Shown in pieces: positions 16,720-24,973 of a DNA stretch of 64,000 nucleotides. This DNA comes from Megasphaera hominis. Lineage in GTDB: Bacteria; Bacillota; Negativicutes; Veillonellales; Megasphaeraceae. A program made the translations under genes and the position numbers. Below the pieces are notes generated by a model. The model was not told the origin of the DNA. It worked only from the letters and a program-made list of their open reading frames with translations, and did not search any database. How positions within the stretch are numbered: position 1 is the stretch's first letter; each line of letters opens with the position of its first letter. The stretch covers positions 8,572-72,571 of the forward strand of contig NZ_JACOGK010000012.1 in the NCBI RefSeq assembly GCF_014269395.1, written 5' to 3'.

Positions 16720-17292
16720 CTATTTTTGTAAATCGCTGTATTCTGTCCAGACGAAATCGGCCTTTCGCTTCTGAATCAGCCATTTTCCGTCCTGTTTGAC
16801 GTATTCGTCATGGTAGCGCACGCCGCCGGAGCGTTTGACCTGCTTGCCATTTTGTGTGCTGATCAGTACGACGTAGCAATAGCTCGTGCCGGTTGCCGTA
16901 TTGCCTTTGATGTCTACGACCTGCTGGCCGTTGATGTGGTAGACGACGTCCTGGGTCTTGAGAAAATCGTCAAAGGCTTTGCCGATGTTTTCCCGGCCTT
17001 TCAGGGAGGTCATGAGCTTGCCATCGGAGTAGTTTTCTACGACGGCATCCTTGGTGAAAAGCGGTTCCTGGGCAATGCCATCCTTCTGATCGGCCAAGAT
17101 AGAAAAGGTATCGACCAGTTCCTTCAGGGCGATTTTATCGGCTACGAGGCTGCCAGCTTCTTTCTGTGTCTGGACCGCTGCAGCATTTGCTACGGGTACA
17201 GTGGCAGCATGGGCCGGGGCAGGCTGCCCTAAAAATACTACGACGGTGGCTAAGCTTGCGGCGACGATGCCTATATGCTTCATGTGTTTCAT
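16720..17292 (-). CDS. Exported SnoaL-like (NTF2-fold) protein
   Basis: The 190-residue protein has a signal peptide (FLGQPAPAHA, cleavage near 29) almost identical in its C-region to that of the next gene (LFGQPVPAHA). The body is an NTF2-like cone: IALKELVDTFSILADQKDGIAQEPLFTKDAVVENY, GRENIGKAFDDFL, HINGQQVVDIKGNTATGTSYCYVVL and YHDEYVKQDGKWLIQKR. SnoaL-like proteins are small cyclases, isomerases or ligand-binding proteins. Thirteen bases separate it from each neighbour, so it is co-transcribed. AAGGAGG precedes the ATG. Confidence 0.8.
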   Translation of the reverse strand: MKHMKHIGIVAASLATVVVFLGQPAPAHAATVPVANAAAVQTQKEAGSLVADKIALKELVDTFSILADQKDGIAQEPLFTKDAVVENYSDGKLMTSLKGRENIGKAFDDFLKTQDVVYHINGQQVVDIKGNTATGTSYCYVVLISTQNGKQVKRSGGVRYHDEYVKQDGKWLIQKRKADFVWTEYSDLQK

Positions 17293-17305
17293 GTATGATT
17301 CCTCC

Positions 17306-18277
17306 TTATTTTTTATTCTTCAAATTTGTATTCAGAAAACCCAAAATCACCTGTTCAACCTCCGGCTGCACCCAGTACTGGTCGGAATGACCGGCTCCTT
17401 CTACGACATAACGCGTAGCAGGAATCCCTCTTTTTTGTAACGCATTATATAGGAGTTCAGTCTGGCTGGGCGAAACAACCTGGTCGTGATCCCCATGCAT
17501 GAGCAGAAACGGCGGTGTTTTTGGTGAAATATAGGTCACGGGATTGGCTGCTTTTACGTTTTCCGGATGGTCCTGGACGCTGCCGCCACCTTTAGCAGAA
17601 AAGGATGTACCGTTGATGAATAAGGCTTGCAGCGCTGCCGGTGATTCATGGCGCTTTTGCTCTTCCTTCGGAAAATCTGCAGCTACCTTGCTGAGATCTG
17701 ACAGGCCATAAATGTCAATGGCGGCCTGGACGTCGCTGCTCTGGTCCAGATTATCGCCCTTGTCAAAGTCCCTATCGCCGTTCGTCGTCCCTACCATAGC
17801 GGCCAGATAGCCCCCGGCGGACTCGCCCATAACGGCAATACGCTCTGGGTCGATGTTGAATTCATCAGCATGGGCCCGCAAATAGCGGATGGCTGCTTTG
17901 ACATCAACGACAGGATCCGGAAAAATACCGTTAGGAATGACACGGTATTCTACGCTGGCCACGAAATAGCCCGCTTCTGCCAGATGCACACGCTGCTGCA
18001 GGTAGTTTTCTTTTGGCGAAGCCACGAAGCCACCGCCGGTGACAAATACGACGGCCGGCATTTTCTGCTGTAATTGTGGCTGCAGGATGTCCATCTTTAG
18101 GAAGGTCTTCGGCCAAGCGAAATACTGGGCGTAGGTAACGTCTGAAATGGCCCGAACCTGAGGCCGGGTAATGCCGAATTTCAGATGCTGGCTGGGAGCC
18201 GCTGCGCCTGCAGGAGCTACCATGCCGGTCCCCCATACCAGTATGGTGGCTATTGCACAAACCAATATTTTCCTCAT
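17306..18277 (-). CDS. Exported alpha/beta hydrolase (hormone-sensitive lipase-like esterase)
   Basis: The 323-residue protein begins with a signal peptide (cleavage near GAAA, residue 27). It has the oxyanion motif GGGF (81-84), nucleophile Ser153 in GESAGG, the acid in HGDHDQVVSP and the histidine in EGAGHSDQYW, so a complete catalytic triad is present. It resembles BD-FAE/lipase-like carboxylesterases acting on short acyl esters. It is the first gene of the 15300-18277 operon, with AGGAGAGGTGATAG before the ATG. The substrate is probably an ester taken from outside the cell (inference). Confidence 0.87.
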   Translation of the reverse strand: MRKILVCAIATILVWGTGMVAPAGAAAPSQHLKFGITRPQVRAISDVTYAQYFAWPKTFLKMDILQPQLQQKMPAVVFVTGGGFVASPKENYLQQRVHLAEAGYFVASVEYRVIPNGIFPDPVVDVKAAIRYLRAHADEFNIDPERIAVMGESAGGYLAAMVGTTNGDRDFDKGDNLDQSSDVQAAIDIYGLSDLSKVAADFPKEEQKRHESPAALQALFINGTSFSAKGGGSVQDHPENVKAANPVTYISPKTPPFLLMHGDHDQVVSPSQTELLYNALQKRGIPATRYVVEGAGHSDQYWVQPEVEQVILGFLNTNLKNKK

Positions 18278-18578
18278 CTATCACCTCTCCTTTCACATAT
18301 CCTTACGCCTCTATTTTACCTTTTTTCAGAAGTAGTACGGTATATCATTTCTCTCATGTCTCTTGCCTATTCCTATCATTCTATTAACCAAAGGCTCCTC
18401 ATTTCAACGCTAGGATACGTTAGCAGTTTCTATAATGCCTTATTCACGGAACCACAAGCAAAGTTTTTTTAGCTCCATCTATTAGTTATTCGTTTTGCTA
18501 TTTTTTGCTTCTTTATGTTACTATAATCACATATAAAAAATGCTTTTTTTACATGCCAAAAAGGAGCAAACGAAAGAA
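18278..18578. other. Divergent intergenic region upstream of the hydrolase operon and the ribbon-helix-helix genes
   Basis: The 300 bases hold no supported gene. A TATAAT at 18522-18527 is a good -10 element for the ribbon-helix-helix genes, although no clear -35 accompanies it. Confidence 0.5.
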
Positions 18579-18737
18579 ATGGAAGAAAAGAAAACCATTG
18601 TCATCGTCCGCATTCCTACGCAGCTGCACGAAAAATTCGTCACCCTGGCGACGAATAAAGGCCAGGTTCCGTCCACTGTGTTAGAACGGCTCATTCGTGA
18701 ATACATCATCAACGAATCGGCCCTAGGCGAACCATGA
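18579..18737 (+). CDS. Small ribbon-helix-helix protein 1
   Basis: A 52-residue protein starts at the ATG at 18579, 12 bases after AGGAG. It reads MEEKKTIVIVRIPTQLHEKF, then TLATNKGQVPSTVLERLIREYI. A short N-terminal beta-strand with alternating residues (IVIVRIP), followed by two helices separated by a KGQ turn, is the Arc/CopG ribbon-helix-helix pattern, so it probably binds DNA as a dimer. It is followed after 34 bases by a paralogue. No toxin-like gene is adjacent. It is too small for a firm family assignment. Confidence 0.65.
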   Translation: MEEKKTIVIVRIPTQLHEKFVTLATNKGQVPSTVLERLIREYIINESALGEP

Positions 18738-18771
18738 CGCCCCCAAATCGATGAGAAAAAGGAGCGAGCAA

Positions 18772-18954
18772 ATGGATAACGAGGAAAAGGTAGTCGTCTT
18801 AAACATGCGTGTCCCCCGCAGCGTAAAAGAACAATTTACGGAAATCGTAAATCGCAAGGGGCAAAAACAAAACTTCGTCTTGCAGCAACTGGTCAAGCGC
18901 TACATCCGGGAAGAACAGCAAAAGCTGGCCAACAGTACAGATGAACTCTATTGA
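18772..18954 (+). CDS. Small ribbon-helix-helix protein 2
   Basis: This 60-residue protein starts at the ATG at 18772, 8 bases after AAGGAGC. The sequence VVVLNMRVPRSVKEQFTEIV then NRKGQKQNFVLQQLVKRYIREE aligns with protein 1: beta-strand, P-x-x-x-x-x-x-F helix, KGQ turn, second helix with [LQ]xxL[IV][KR]xYI. It is a tandem paralogue, co-transcribed and terminated by the hairpin at 18961-18995. Its target is unknown. Confidence 0.7.
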   Translation: MDNEEKVVVLNMRVPRSVKEQFTEIVNRKGQKQNFVLQQLVKRYIREEQQKLANSTDELY

Positions 18955-18960
18955 AGGATA

Positions 18961-18995
18961 AAAAACATCCCAGCCTGCATGAGGCTGGGATGTTT
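18961..18995. terminator. Bidirectional terminator between the RHH pair and arsC-like gene
   Basis: AAAACATCCCAGCCT (18961-18975) and AGGCTGGGATGTTTT (18981-18995) form a perfect 15-base stem with U-runs on both sides. It serves the converging plus and minus genes. Confidence 0.92.
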
Positions 18996-18998
18996 TTG

Positions 18999-19406
18999 TT
19001 AGGTCTGGTTATATTTTTTCTTTAAGACACTGATATGCCTCACAAGGGCATCGATGACGGCCAGATAGTCAGCGTCAGGTTTGCCCGTCGGATCAGGAAG
19101 GTTCCAATCTTCCCGCCAGGCAGCCGGTACATATGGGCACTGGACACCACAGCCCATAGTGACGACGCCGTCGATATGGCCGGGCAGGTCCGTGAGTGCT
19201 TTGCTGTACTGCCCTTCTGCTATCATGTCGATGCTGTAGCGATCTTTAAGAATCCGGCAGGCGTCCTTGTCGATGGCCCCAGACGGATGGGTACCGGCAG
19301 AAACACTGATCCAGGTGTCAGCTGCGAGGTGGCGGGACAAAGCTTCAGCCAGTTGGCTGCGACAGGAATTATGCGTGCAAACAAAGGCAATGAGTGGTTT
19401 ATTCAC
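18999..19406 (-). CDS. ArsC-like low-molecular-weight phosphatase-fold protein (thioredoxin-type arsenate reductase family)
   Basis: The 135-residue protein starts with GTG (19406) after AAGGAACC. The P-loop CTHNSCRSQLAEA (Cys10, Arg16) and the downstream WNLPDPTGKP (Asp105) are those of the LMW-PTPase/ArsC fold. Cys86 and Cys90 (GCGVQC) occupy the region where thioredoxin-coupled arsenate reductases carry their relay cysteines. It could reduce arsenate to arsenite or act as a phosphatase. No arsR or arsenite exporter is nearby, which is unusual for a dedicated resistance gene. Confidence 0.8.
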   Translation of the reverse strand: MNKPLIAFVCTHNSCRSQLAEALSRHLAADTWISVSAGTHPSGAIDKDACRILKDRYSIDMIAEGQYSKALTDLPGHIDGVVTMGCGVQCPYVPAAWREDWNLPDPTGKPDADYLAVIDALVRHISVLKKKYNQT

Positions 19407-19443
19407 TGATTTCCGGGTTCCTTTCTGTTGCGTTGTTTATGAA

Positions 19444-19487
19444 GCTAAAACCGAACCGTGTCCTAGTGACAGTGGTTCGGTTTTAGC
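19444..19487 (-). terminator. Terminator at the end of the methylthioadenosine/SAH operon
   Basis: GCTAAAACCGAACC (19444-19457) and GGTTCGGTTTTAGC (19474-19487) form a perfect 14-base stem, 14 bases after the mtaD stop codon. The U-rich part lies inside the stem rather than after it. Confidence 0.75.
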
Positions 19488-19500
19488 ATGTATCAAGTGT

Positions 19501-20790
19501 TTAGAGGGACGCAAAGAGCTTATTCTTCGTCCGTTCTGCTTCGTGTTTGATTTTTTCTATATCTATGGTCGTAAATTCCTTATTTCTCAGGAGAATCTTG
19601 CCGTTGACCAGGACAGTATCGACATCGAAGCTGTTAGCTGCATAGGCCAGAAGGGACATCTGGTCGTTTCGGGGATACCAGTGCAGTCCAGAACGGTCGA
19701 TAAGGGTAATATCGGCTTTATAGCCCGTTTCCAGACGGCCAATATCCGTGTAGCCCAGAGCCTTGGCGCCACCTTCAGTGAGCATGTTGACAGCCGTTTC
19801 AGCAGGAATGACCAGTGGATCAAGCGTATTGGCTTTATGGATGAGGGCTGCCAGGTGCATTTCTTCCATAATGTCCAGGTTGTTGTTGCTCGATGCGCCA
19901 TCCGTGCCGAGGCCGACAGTGATGCCTTTTTCCAGCATCTTGCCAATAGGAGCGATGCCGCTGGCGAGCTTCAGGTTACTGCCCGGATTGTGGGCCACGC
20001 GGACGTGCTTGCGGGCCATAATATCCAAATCATCAGCATCGACCCAGACACAATGTGCTGCCAGGCAGCCCGTATCGAAGAGGCCCAGTTCATCAAACCA
20101 GGCGATCGGCGATTTACCATATTTTTTGCGGCATTCTTCTACTTCACCCTTCGTTTCTGAAAGATGCGTGTGGATTTCGGCACCCAGTTCTTTGGCCAAG
20201 GCGACGACACGCTGCAAATAGGCAGCCGTGTTCGTATAAGGAGCGTGCGGCCCCAGCATGACCGTAATCCGGCCATCCCCCTTTTTATGCCAATCGAGGA
20301 AAAGCTGGCGGTTTTCCTTGAGTGCTGTTTCAGCACTGGGCGTAATGCCTGTCATGCCCCGGGAGAGGCAGGCGCGGATCCCCGATTCCGCTACAGCACG
20401 GGCTGTGTCGTCCATGAAGAAATACATGTCGGCAAAGCTCGTCGTACCACAACGAATCATTTCGGCAATACCCAGCATAGTTTGGTTATAGACGACGTCA
20501 CTGTCCAGGTGATCTTCAGCCGGCCAGATTTTCGTCTGCAGCCAGTCCATGAGGTTCATGTCGTCAGCGTAGCTGCGGAAGACTGTCATGGCAATATGGT
20601 TGTGTGTATTGACGAAGCCTGGCGTGGCCAGCATGCCGTGGCCGTCGAGGGTTTCGTCATAGACCCGGTCCAGGAGGTCTTTATCAGTAGGAAAACCGCT
20701 GATGCGGTCGTCTGTAATTTCAATGTTCTGGTGTTCTTTAATGACGTGGTCCTGATAGAGGCCTACGTTTTTGATAATCGTCTTCTTCAC
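19501..20790 (-). CDS. mtaD: 5-methylthioadenosine / S-adenosylhomocysteine deaminase
   Basis: The 429-residue amidohydrolase starts with GTG, 12 bases after AAGGAGG. It carries the metal site GFVNTHNHIAMTVFR, HLSETKGEVEECRKKYG, AHCVWVDADD, HNPGSNLKLASG and GLGTDGASSNNNLDIMEEM, the order and spacing of the MtaD/TrzA group. It deaminates the adenine of methylthioadenosine or S-adenosylhomocysteine to the inosine form. It is the last gene of the hslO-mtnP-mtnA-ahcY-mtaD cluster, which supports this substrate over guanine or triazine deamination. Confidence 0.88.
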   Translation of the reverse strand: MKKTIIKNVGLYQDHVIKEHQNIEITDDRISGFPTDKDLLDRVYDETLDGHGMLATPGFVNTHNHIAMTVFRSYADDMNLMDWLQTKIWPAEDHLDSDVVYNQTMLGIAEMIRCGTTSFADMYFFMDDTARAVAESGIRACLSRGMTGITPSAETALKENRQLFLDWHKKGDGRITVMLGPHAPYTNTAAYLQRVVALAKELGAEIHTHLSETKGEVEECRKKYGKSPIAWFDELGLFDTGCLAAHCVWVDADDLDIMARKHVRVAHNPGSNLKLASGIAPIGKMLEKGITVGLGTDGASSNNNLDIMEEMHLAALIHKANTLDPLVIPAETAVNMLTEGGAKALGYTDIGRLETGYKADITLIDRSGLHWYPRNDQMSLLAYAANSFDVDTVLVNGKILLRNKEFTTIDIEKIKHEAERTKNKLFASL

Positions 20791-20802
20791 GCGACGGCCT
20801 CC

Positions 20803-22044
20803 TTAGTCGAGATTCAGGTATTGACGCTGTTCTTCGCTCAACGTATCGATATGGTAGCCCATGGATTCCAGTTTAATCTTGGCGATTTCCGTATCGATTT
20901 CGTGAGGCAGGACATAGACGTGGTTCCCCAATTCAGCGTGATGGTCGAGAATATATTTGGCAGCCAGAGCCTGTACGGCAAAGGAAAGGTCCATAATTTC
21001 TGCCGGATGGCCATCGCCGGCAGCGAGGTTAACCAAGCGGCCTTCAGCCAGGAGGTTCAAGATGCGGCCATCAGCCAGTTCATAGCCTTCAATATTGTGA
21101 CGGGCTTCGAAATGGCGTACAGCCAGATCGTTCAGGTCGTTTTTATTGATTTCTACGTCGAAATGACCGGCATTGGCCAAGATGACGCCGTCGTGCATCT
21201 TTTCCAGATGTTCCTTGCGGATGACGTCTTTGTCGCCTGTAAGGGTAACAAAAATATCGCCCACTTTGGCAGCTTCTTCCATGGTCATGACTTCAAAACC
21301 GTCGAAAACAGCTTCAATAGCCTTAATGGGGTCTACTTCCGTAACGATGACGTGGGCGCCCAAGCCTTTCGCCCGCATAGCACAGCCGCGGCCGCACCAG
21401 CCATAGCCGGCAATGACAACGCGTTTGCCTACGACCGTGAGGTTCGTCGTACGCATAATACCGTCCCATGTGGACTGGCCTGTGCCATAGCGGTTATCAA
21501 AGAGGTATTTGCAGTACGAATCGTTCGCTGCAATCATAGGGAATTTTAATTTCCCTGCTTTATCGAGACCATGCAAACGGTTGACACCGGTTGTCGTTTC
21601 TTCCGTGCCACCCAGGAGGTGTTCCATGGCATCGGCCCGTGTCGTGTGCAAGAGGTTTACCTGGTCGCCGCCGTCATCGATGATAATGTCCGGATGATGA
21701 TCGAGTGCTTTATTGAGATAGCCAAAGTATTCTTCATCTGTGCAGGCATGAGTTGCATAGACCGTCAGGCCATCTTCGACGAGGGCCGCAGCCACGTCAT
21801 CCTGCGTAGACAAGGGGTTGCTGCCCGTTACGATGACCTTGGCACCGGCACGGTGCAATACTTCGGCCAAATAAGCCGTTTTTGCTTCGAGATGAACGCT
21901 TACGGCAACGGTTTTGCCTTTAAACGTCTGGTCAGCCTTTAATGTATCACCAATGGCGTTCAAGGCCGGCATATAATGATTGACCCAGCTGATTTTTTCG
22001 TGGCCGCTCTTGGCCAGTTTGATATCGCGGATGATTGATTCCAT
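20803..22044 (-). CDS. ahcY: Adenosylhomocysteinase
   Basis: The 413-residue NAD-dependent enzyme cleaves S-adenosylhomocysteine to adenosine and homocysteine. Seen are [13 protein letters not shown], the substrate segment [31 protein letters not shown], the Rossmann loop [21 protein letters not shown] and [10 protein letters not shown]. At 413 residues it is the short prokaryotic form lacking the ~40-residue insertion of eukaryotic enzymes. It lies 3 bases after mtnA and 12 before mtaD. Having AhcY and MtaD together allows both direct hydrolysis and a deamination branch. Confidence 0.96.
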   Translation of the reverse strand: MESIIRDIKLAKSGHEKISWVNHYMPALNAIGDTLKADQTFKGKTVAVSVHLEAKTAYLAEVLHRAGAKVIVTGSNPLSTQDDVAAALVEDGLTVYATHACTDEEYFGYLNKALDHHPDIIIDDGGDQVNLLHTTRADAMEHLLGGTEETTTGVNRLHGLDKAGKLKFPMIAANDSYCKYLFDNRYGTGQSTWDGIMRTTNLTVVGKRVVIAGYGWCGRGCAMRAKGLGAHVIVTEVDPIKAIEAVFDGFEVMTMEEAAKVGDIFVTLTGDKDVIRKEHLEKMHDGVILANAGHFDVEINKNDLNDLAVRHFEARHNIEGYELADGRILNLLAEGRLVNLAAGDGHPAEIMDLSFAVQALAAKYILDHHAELGNHVYVLPHEIDTEIAKIKLESMGYHIDTLSEEQRQYLNLD

Positions 22045-22047
22045 AAA

Positions 22048-23109
22048 CTATATACCCTCTTTTCTAAAAAATTCATGCAGAACCTGGCTGTCCGGATGGT
22101 GCAGGACGCCATGCTCCGTCACGATAGCTGTAATATATTCGTGCGGCGTCACATCGAAAGCCGGATTGAAGACAGAAATCTCCGGCAAGGCCGTAGCGAG
22201 ACCACCGCACTGCCGCACTTCGTCGGCTGCCCGTTCCTCAATAGGAATCCCTGTCCCATCCTCCAAGGTTCGGTCGAAGGTGGAAACAGGTGCGGCGACG
22301 TAAAAGGGAATCCCGTGAGCAGCTGCCAGCAAGGCTACGCCATAGGTGCCAATCTTGTTGGCCGTATCACCATTGGCAGCAATGCGGTCAGCACCGACGA
22401 TAACTGCATCAATGCCTTTGGTCTTCATAGTCCACGCAGCCATATTATCCGTAATGAGTGTTACGGGAATGCCATCAGCCGCCAGTTCTGTCGTCGTCAG
22501 GCGGGCTCCCTGCAATAGGGGCCGCGTTTCATCGGCGTATACCATGCGCACCAGCCCCTGCGCATGCAGGGCCCGGACGACGCCTAAGGCAGTACCAAAA
22601 GCAGCGGTAGCCAAGGCGCCGGCGTTGCAGTGCGTAAGGATCGTCAACGGCCGGCCCAGCTGTGCCAGCTCGGCAGCGCCAAATTGGCCCATACGGCGGT
22701 TAATCTCCCTGTCAGCCTCATCAATGCGCATCGCTTCTGCTTCCAGTCGTCCAACGACGGCAGTGCAGCTGTCTGTTTTTAAGGCCGCAGCCGCTACATC
22801 ACGCATACGTGCCAGGGCCCAGTGCAAATTGACTGCCGTTGGCCGCGTTCCTTCCAGAGCGTCACAAACAGCCAGGAAGCGGTCACCAAAAGCAGCGGCG
22901 TCCGTCGTTTCCCCGGCAATTTTCTGCGCCCCCAGGACCGCACCATAGGTAGCGGCCACGCCAATAGCAGGCGCGCCCCGTACAGCCAGGCAGCGAATAG
23001 CGTCGGCTACGGCGGGCCAGCGCGTGCACGTCAGGTACGTTTCCGTCAGGGGCAGCTGCGTCTGGTCGAGCAAATATAACGTATGATCTTGCCAGCGTAG
23101 GGTCTCCAT
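22048..23109 (-). CDS. mtnA: S-methyl-5-thioribose-1-phosphate isomerase
   Basis: I start at the ATG at 23109 (METLRWQDH), giving 353 residues; it overlaps the mtnP stop codon by one base (TGATG), as in a translationally coupled operon. It belongs to the eIF2B-like aldose-ketose isomerases: RGAPAIGVAATYG, HCNAGALATAAFGTALG (active-site Cys), DETRPLLQGARLTT, and VGADRIAANGDTANKIGTYG with the catalytic Asp. It converts methylthioribose-1-phosphate, the product of MtnP, to methylthioribulose-1-phosphate. No downstream dehydratase, enolase or dioxygenase of the classical salvage pathway is present in the window. Confidence 0.95.
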   Translation of the reverse strand: METLRWQDHTLYLLDQTQLPLTETYLTCTRWPAVADAIRCLAVRGAPAIGVAATYGAVLGAQKIAGETTDAAAFGDRFLAVCDALEGTRPTAVNLHWALARMRDVAAAALKTDSCTAVVGRLEAEAMRIDEADREINRRMGQFGAAELAQLGRPLTILTHCNAGALATAAFGTALGVVRALHAQGLVRMVYADETRPLLQGARLTTTELAADGIPVTLITDNMAAWTMKTKGIDAVIVGADRIAANGDTANKIGTYGVALLAAAHGIPFYVAAPVSTFDRTLEDGTGIPIEERAADEVRQCGGLATALPEISVFNPAFDVTPHEYITAIVTEHGVLHHPDSQVLHEFFRKEGI

Positions 23110-23903
23110 CAGATTGTAAAGCCTCCGTATTCCTTCAAGGTATGACGGCACATGCAATCCCGGTCGTCATACAGTTCTACTGTGTGCAAAATGAGGCGGC
23201 GCAGCCGTTCGGCATTTTGCTCCATCTGCTCGACGACTTCCTTGTGTTCCATAGGACGCTTTGTAATACCGGCGGCATAGTTCGTCACGATGGAAATGGT
23301 GGCGTAGCACATCTCCGCTTCTCGCGCCAGACAAACTTCTGGCACGCAGGTCATGCCAACGACATCGCCGCCGAGCATGCCAAACATGCGGATTTCTGTC
23401 GGCGTTTCAAAGCGTGGTCCTTCTGTACAGACGTAGGTCCCCGTTGGGTGCACATCGTAGCCCAATTCACTCGCCGATTCGAGGACGGCTTCACGCAAGG
23501 TCGGACAAAAGGGCTCCGTCATGTCTACGTGCACGACGCCGTTAATACCGCCGTCAAAGAACGAACCGTGCCGGGAATGACTCGTAAAATCGATAAACTG
23601 ATTCGGCAGGACAAAATCGTTAGGCTGGTCGTCCGGATTGATAGCGCCTACAGCCGTCGTCGAAAGGATGGCCGAAACACCCAATTTCTTCAGGCCCAAG
23701 ATATTAGCCCGGTAATTGATGAGATGGGGCGGAATGGAATGGTATTTCCCATGTCGTGCCAAAAAGATGACGTTTTTTCCCTTATACGTTCCGCGCGTGA
23801 AGCGGATCGTACCATAGAAGTTTTCCATTTGTCCACTCGTCACATGGGACAACATTTTGGGGTCACAAAGGCCTGTACCACCGATAATGGCAATATCCCC
23901 CAT
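23109..23903 (-). CDS. mtnP: S-methyl-5'-thioadenosine phosphorylase
   Basis: The 264-residue protein is a nucleoside phosphorylase of the MTAP type: GGTGLCD near the start, RHGKYHSIPPHLINYRANI, STTAVGAINPDDQPNDFVLPNQFIDFT, the signature GTYVCTEGPRFETPTEIRMF and GMTCVPEVCLAREAEMCYA. It phosphorolyses methylthioadenosine to adenine and methylthioribose-1-phosphate, the MtnA substrate. AAGGAGTGATGATCC precedes the ATG. It is coupled to mtnA and lies 15 bases after hslO. The CMCR pair near the C-terminus is also found in some disulfide-stabilised archaeal enzymes, but I cannot say it forms a disulfide here. Confidence 0.95.
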   Translation of the reverse strand: MGDIAIIGGTGLCDPKMLSHVTSGQMENFYGTIRFTRGTYKGKNVIFLARHGKYHSIPPHLINYRANILGLKKLGVSAILSTTAVGAINPDDQPNDFVLPNQFIDFTSHSRHGSFFDGGINGVVHVDMTEPFCPTLREAVLESASELGYDVHPTGTYVCTEGPRFETPTEIRMFGMLGGDVVGMTCVPEVCLAREAEMCYATISIVTNYAAGITKRPMEHKEVVEQMEQNAERLRRLILHTVELYDDRDCMCRHTLKEYGGFTI

Positions 23904-23918
23904 GGATCATCACTCCTT

Positions 23919-24803
23919 TTACTTTTCCTTTTTCTTAAAAAGTTCCACCAGCTCATCGTGGCTGATGACATACTTACTGTTACAGTAATGGCAGGTCATT
24001 TCAACCTGCGGATCGTTGAGGAGCTCTGCCTTATCTGCTTCCTGTAAGGATAACAGCACATTTTCAATGCGTTCCTTCGAACACGTGCAGCGCCACGACA
24101 AAGGCATGCGGTACAGCTCGTGGAAATGCATATCACCGTAAATGAGGCTGGCCAGCTCTTCTGCGTCCTGGTGTTCATGCAGGTACGACGTAATCGGACC
24201 GATAGCGGCAATATTTTTCTCTACCCGTACCAAATCTTCATCCTTTGCACCGGGCAGGGCCTGAACAAGGAAACCGCCTGATGCGGCAATGGAGTAATCG
24301 CGGTCTACGAGAACACCTAAGCTGATCGTCGAAGGAACCTGTTCGGATGTAAGGAGATAATAAGCTAAATCTTCAGCAATTTCGCCAGAAACAATATCCG
24401 ACTGGCTCGTATACGTCATTTCCTGAGGCGTAAAGCGCGTGACCGACACTTGGCCATCACGGCCTACAGCTGTACCGACATCGAGCTTGCCATTTTCCTT
24501 GAGTGGCAAATCGACAATCGGATTATCGACATAGCCCCGCAAATACTGAGAATCGAAACAATCGGCATGAACCACACCCAACGGACCGCCACCGCTAAAG
24601 CGCAAGGACACGCCTTCATGACTCTTATAGTCGCCTGCCAAAAGAGCCGCCCCGGTCATGGTCCGGCCTAATGCTGCAGCTGCTACAGGCGACAAATTGT
24701 GGCACTCCCGCGCTTTCTGCGTAATTCCCCGCGTCACAGCCACGGAAACACGGATCAATTCATCTGCTGTATAGTGAATAATTTTATCATTTGTAGTTGC
24801 CAT
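23919..24803 (-). CDS. hslO: 33-kDa redox-regulated chaperone Hsp33
   Basis: The 294-residue protein has the Hsp33 N-terminal fold and the C-terminal zinc switch WRCTCSKERIEN...CHYCNSKY (CxC and CxxC). Oxidation of the four cysteines releases zinc and activates its holdase function in the cytoplasm. It is the first gene of the 19501-24803 gene string; the 15-base gap to mtnP suggests co-transcription with the methylthioadenosine/SAH genes, a somewhat unusual partnership. AAAGGA precedes the ATG. Confidence 0.95.
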   Translation of the reverse strand: MATTNDKIIHYTADELIRVSVAVTRGITQKARECHNLSPVAAAALGRTMTGAALLAGDYKSHEGVSLRFSGGGPLGVVHADCFDSQYLRGYVDNPIVDLPLKENGKLDVGTAVGRDGQVSVTRFTPQEMTYTSQSDIVSGEIAEDLAYYLLTSEQVPSTISLGVLVDRDYSIAASGGFLVQALPGAKDEDLVRVEKNIAAIGPITSYLHEHQDAEELASLIYGDMHFHELYRMPLSWRCTCSKERIENVLLSLQEADKAELLNDPQVEMTCHYCNSKYVISHDELVELFKKKEK

Positions 24804-24924
24804 ATAGGGTATCCTTTCTAATTCAAAAAGCTCTTTTTATTATACTATTTCACTATAGATTCTACAAGATATACCACGCCAGCTAAGGCACACTGTAGCG
24901 ACTCCGGCGCGGAAGAAATATAAT

Positions 24925-24962
24925 CAAAAAAAGACCGCCAGCGCTTATACGCCAACGGTCTT
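24925..24962 (-). terminator. Intrinsic terminator of the glutaredoxin-like gene
   Basis: On the minus strand AAGACCGTTGGCG pairs with CGCTGGCGGTCTT, followed by TTTTT. Confidence 0.8.
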
Positions 24963-24973
24963 GTACTCGTATA

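Noticed and set aside
18579..18954. Toxin-antitoxin module
   Set aside because: Two ribbon-helix-helix antitoxin-like proteins but no toxin-like gene upstream or downstream within the transcription unit.
20164..21549. Plus-strand frame of 461 codons over mtaD and ahcY
   Set aside because: Spans two conserved genes on the other strand; no start context.
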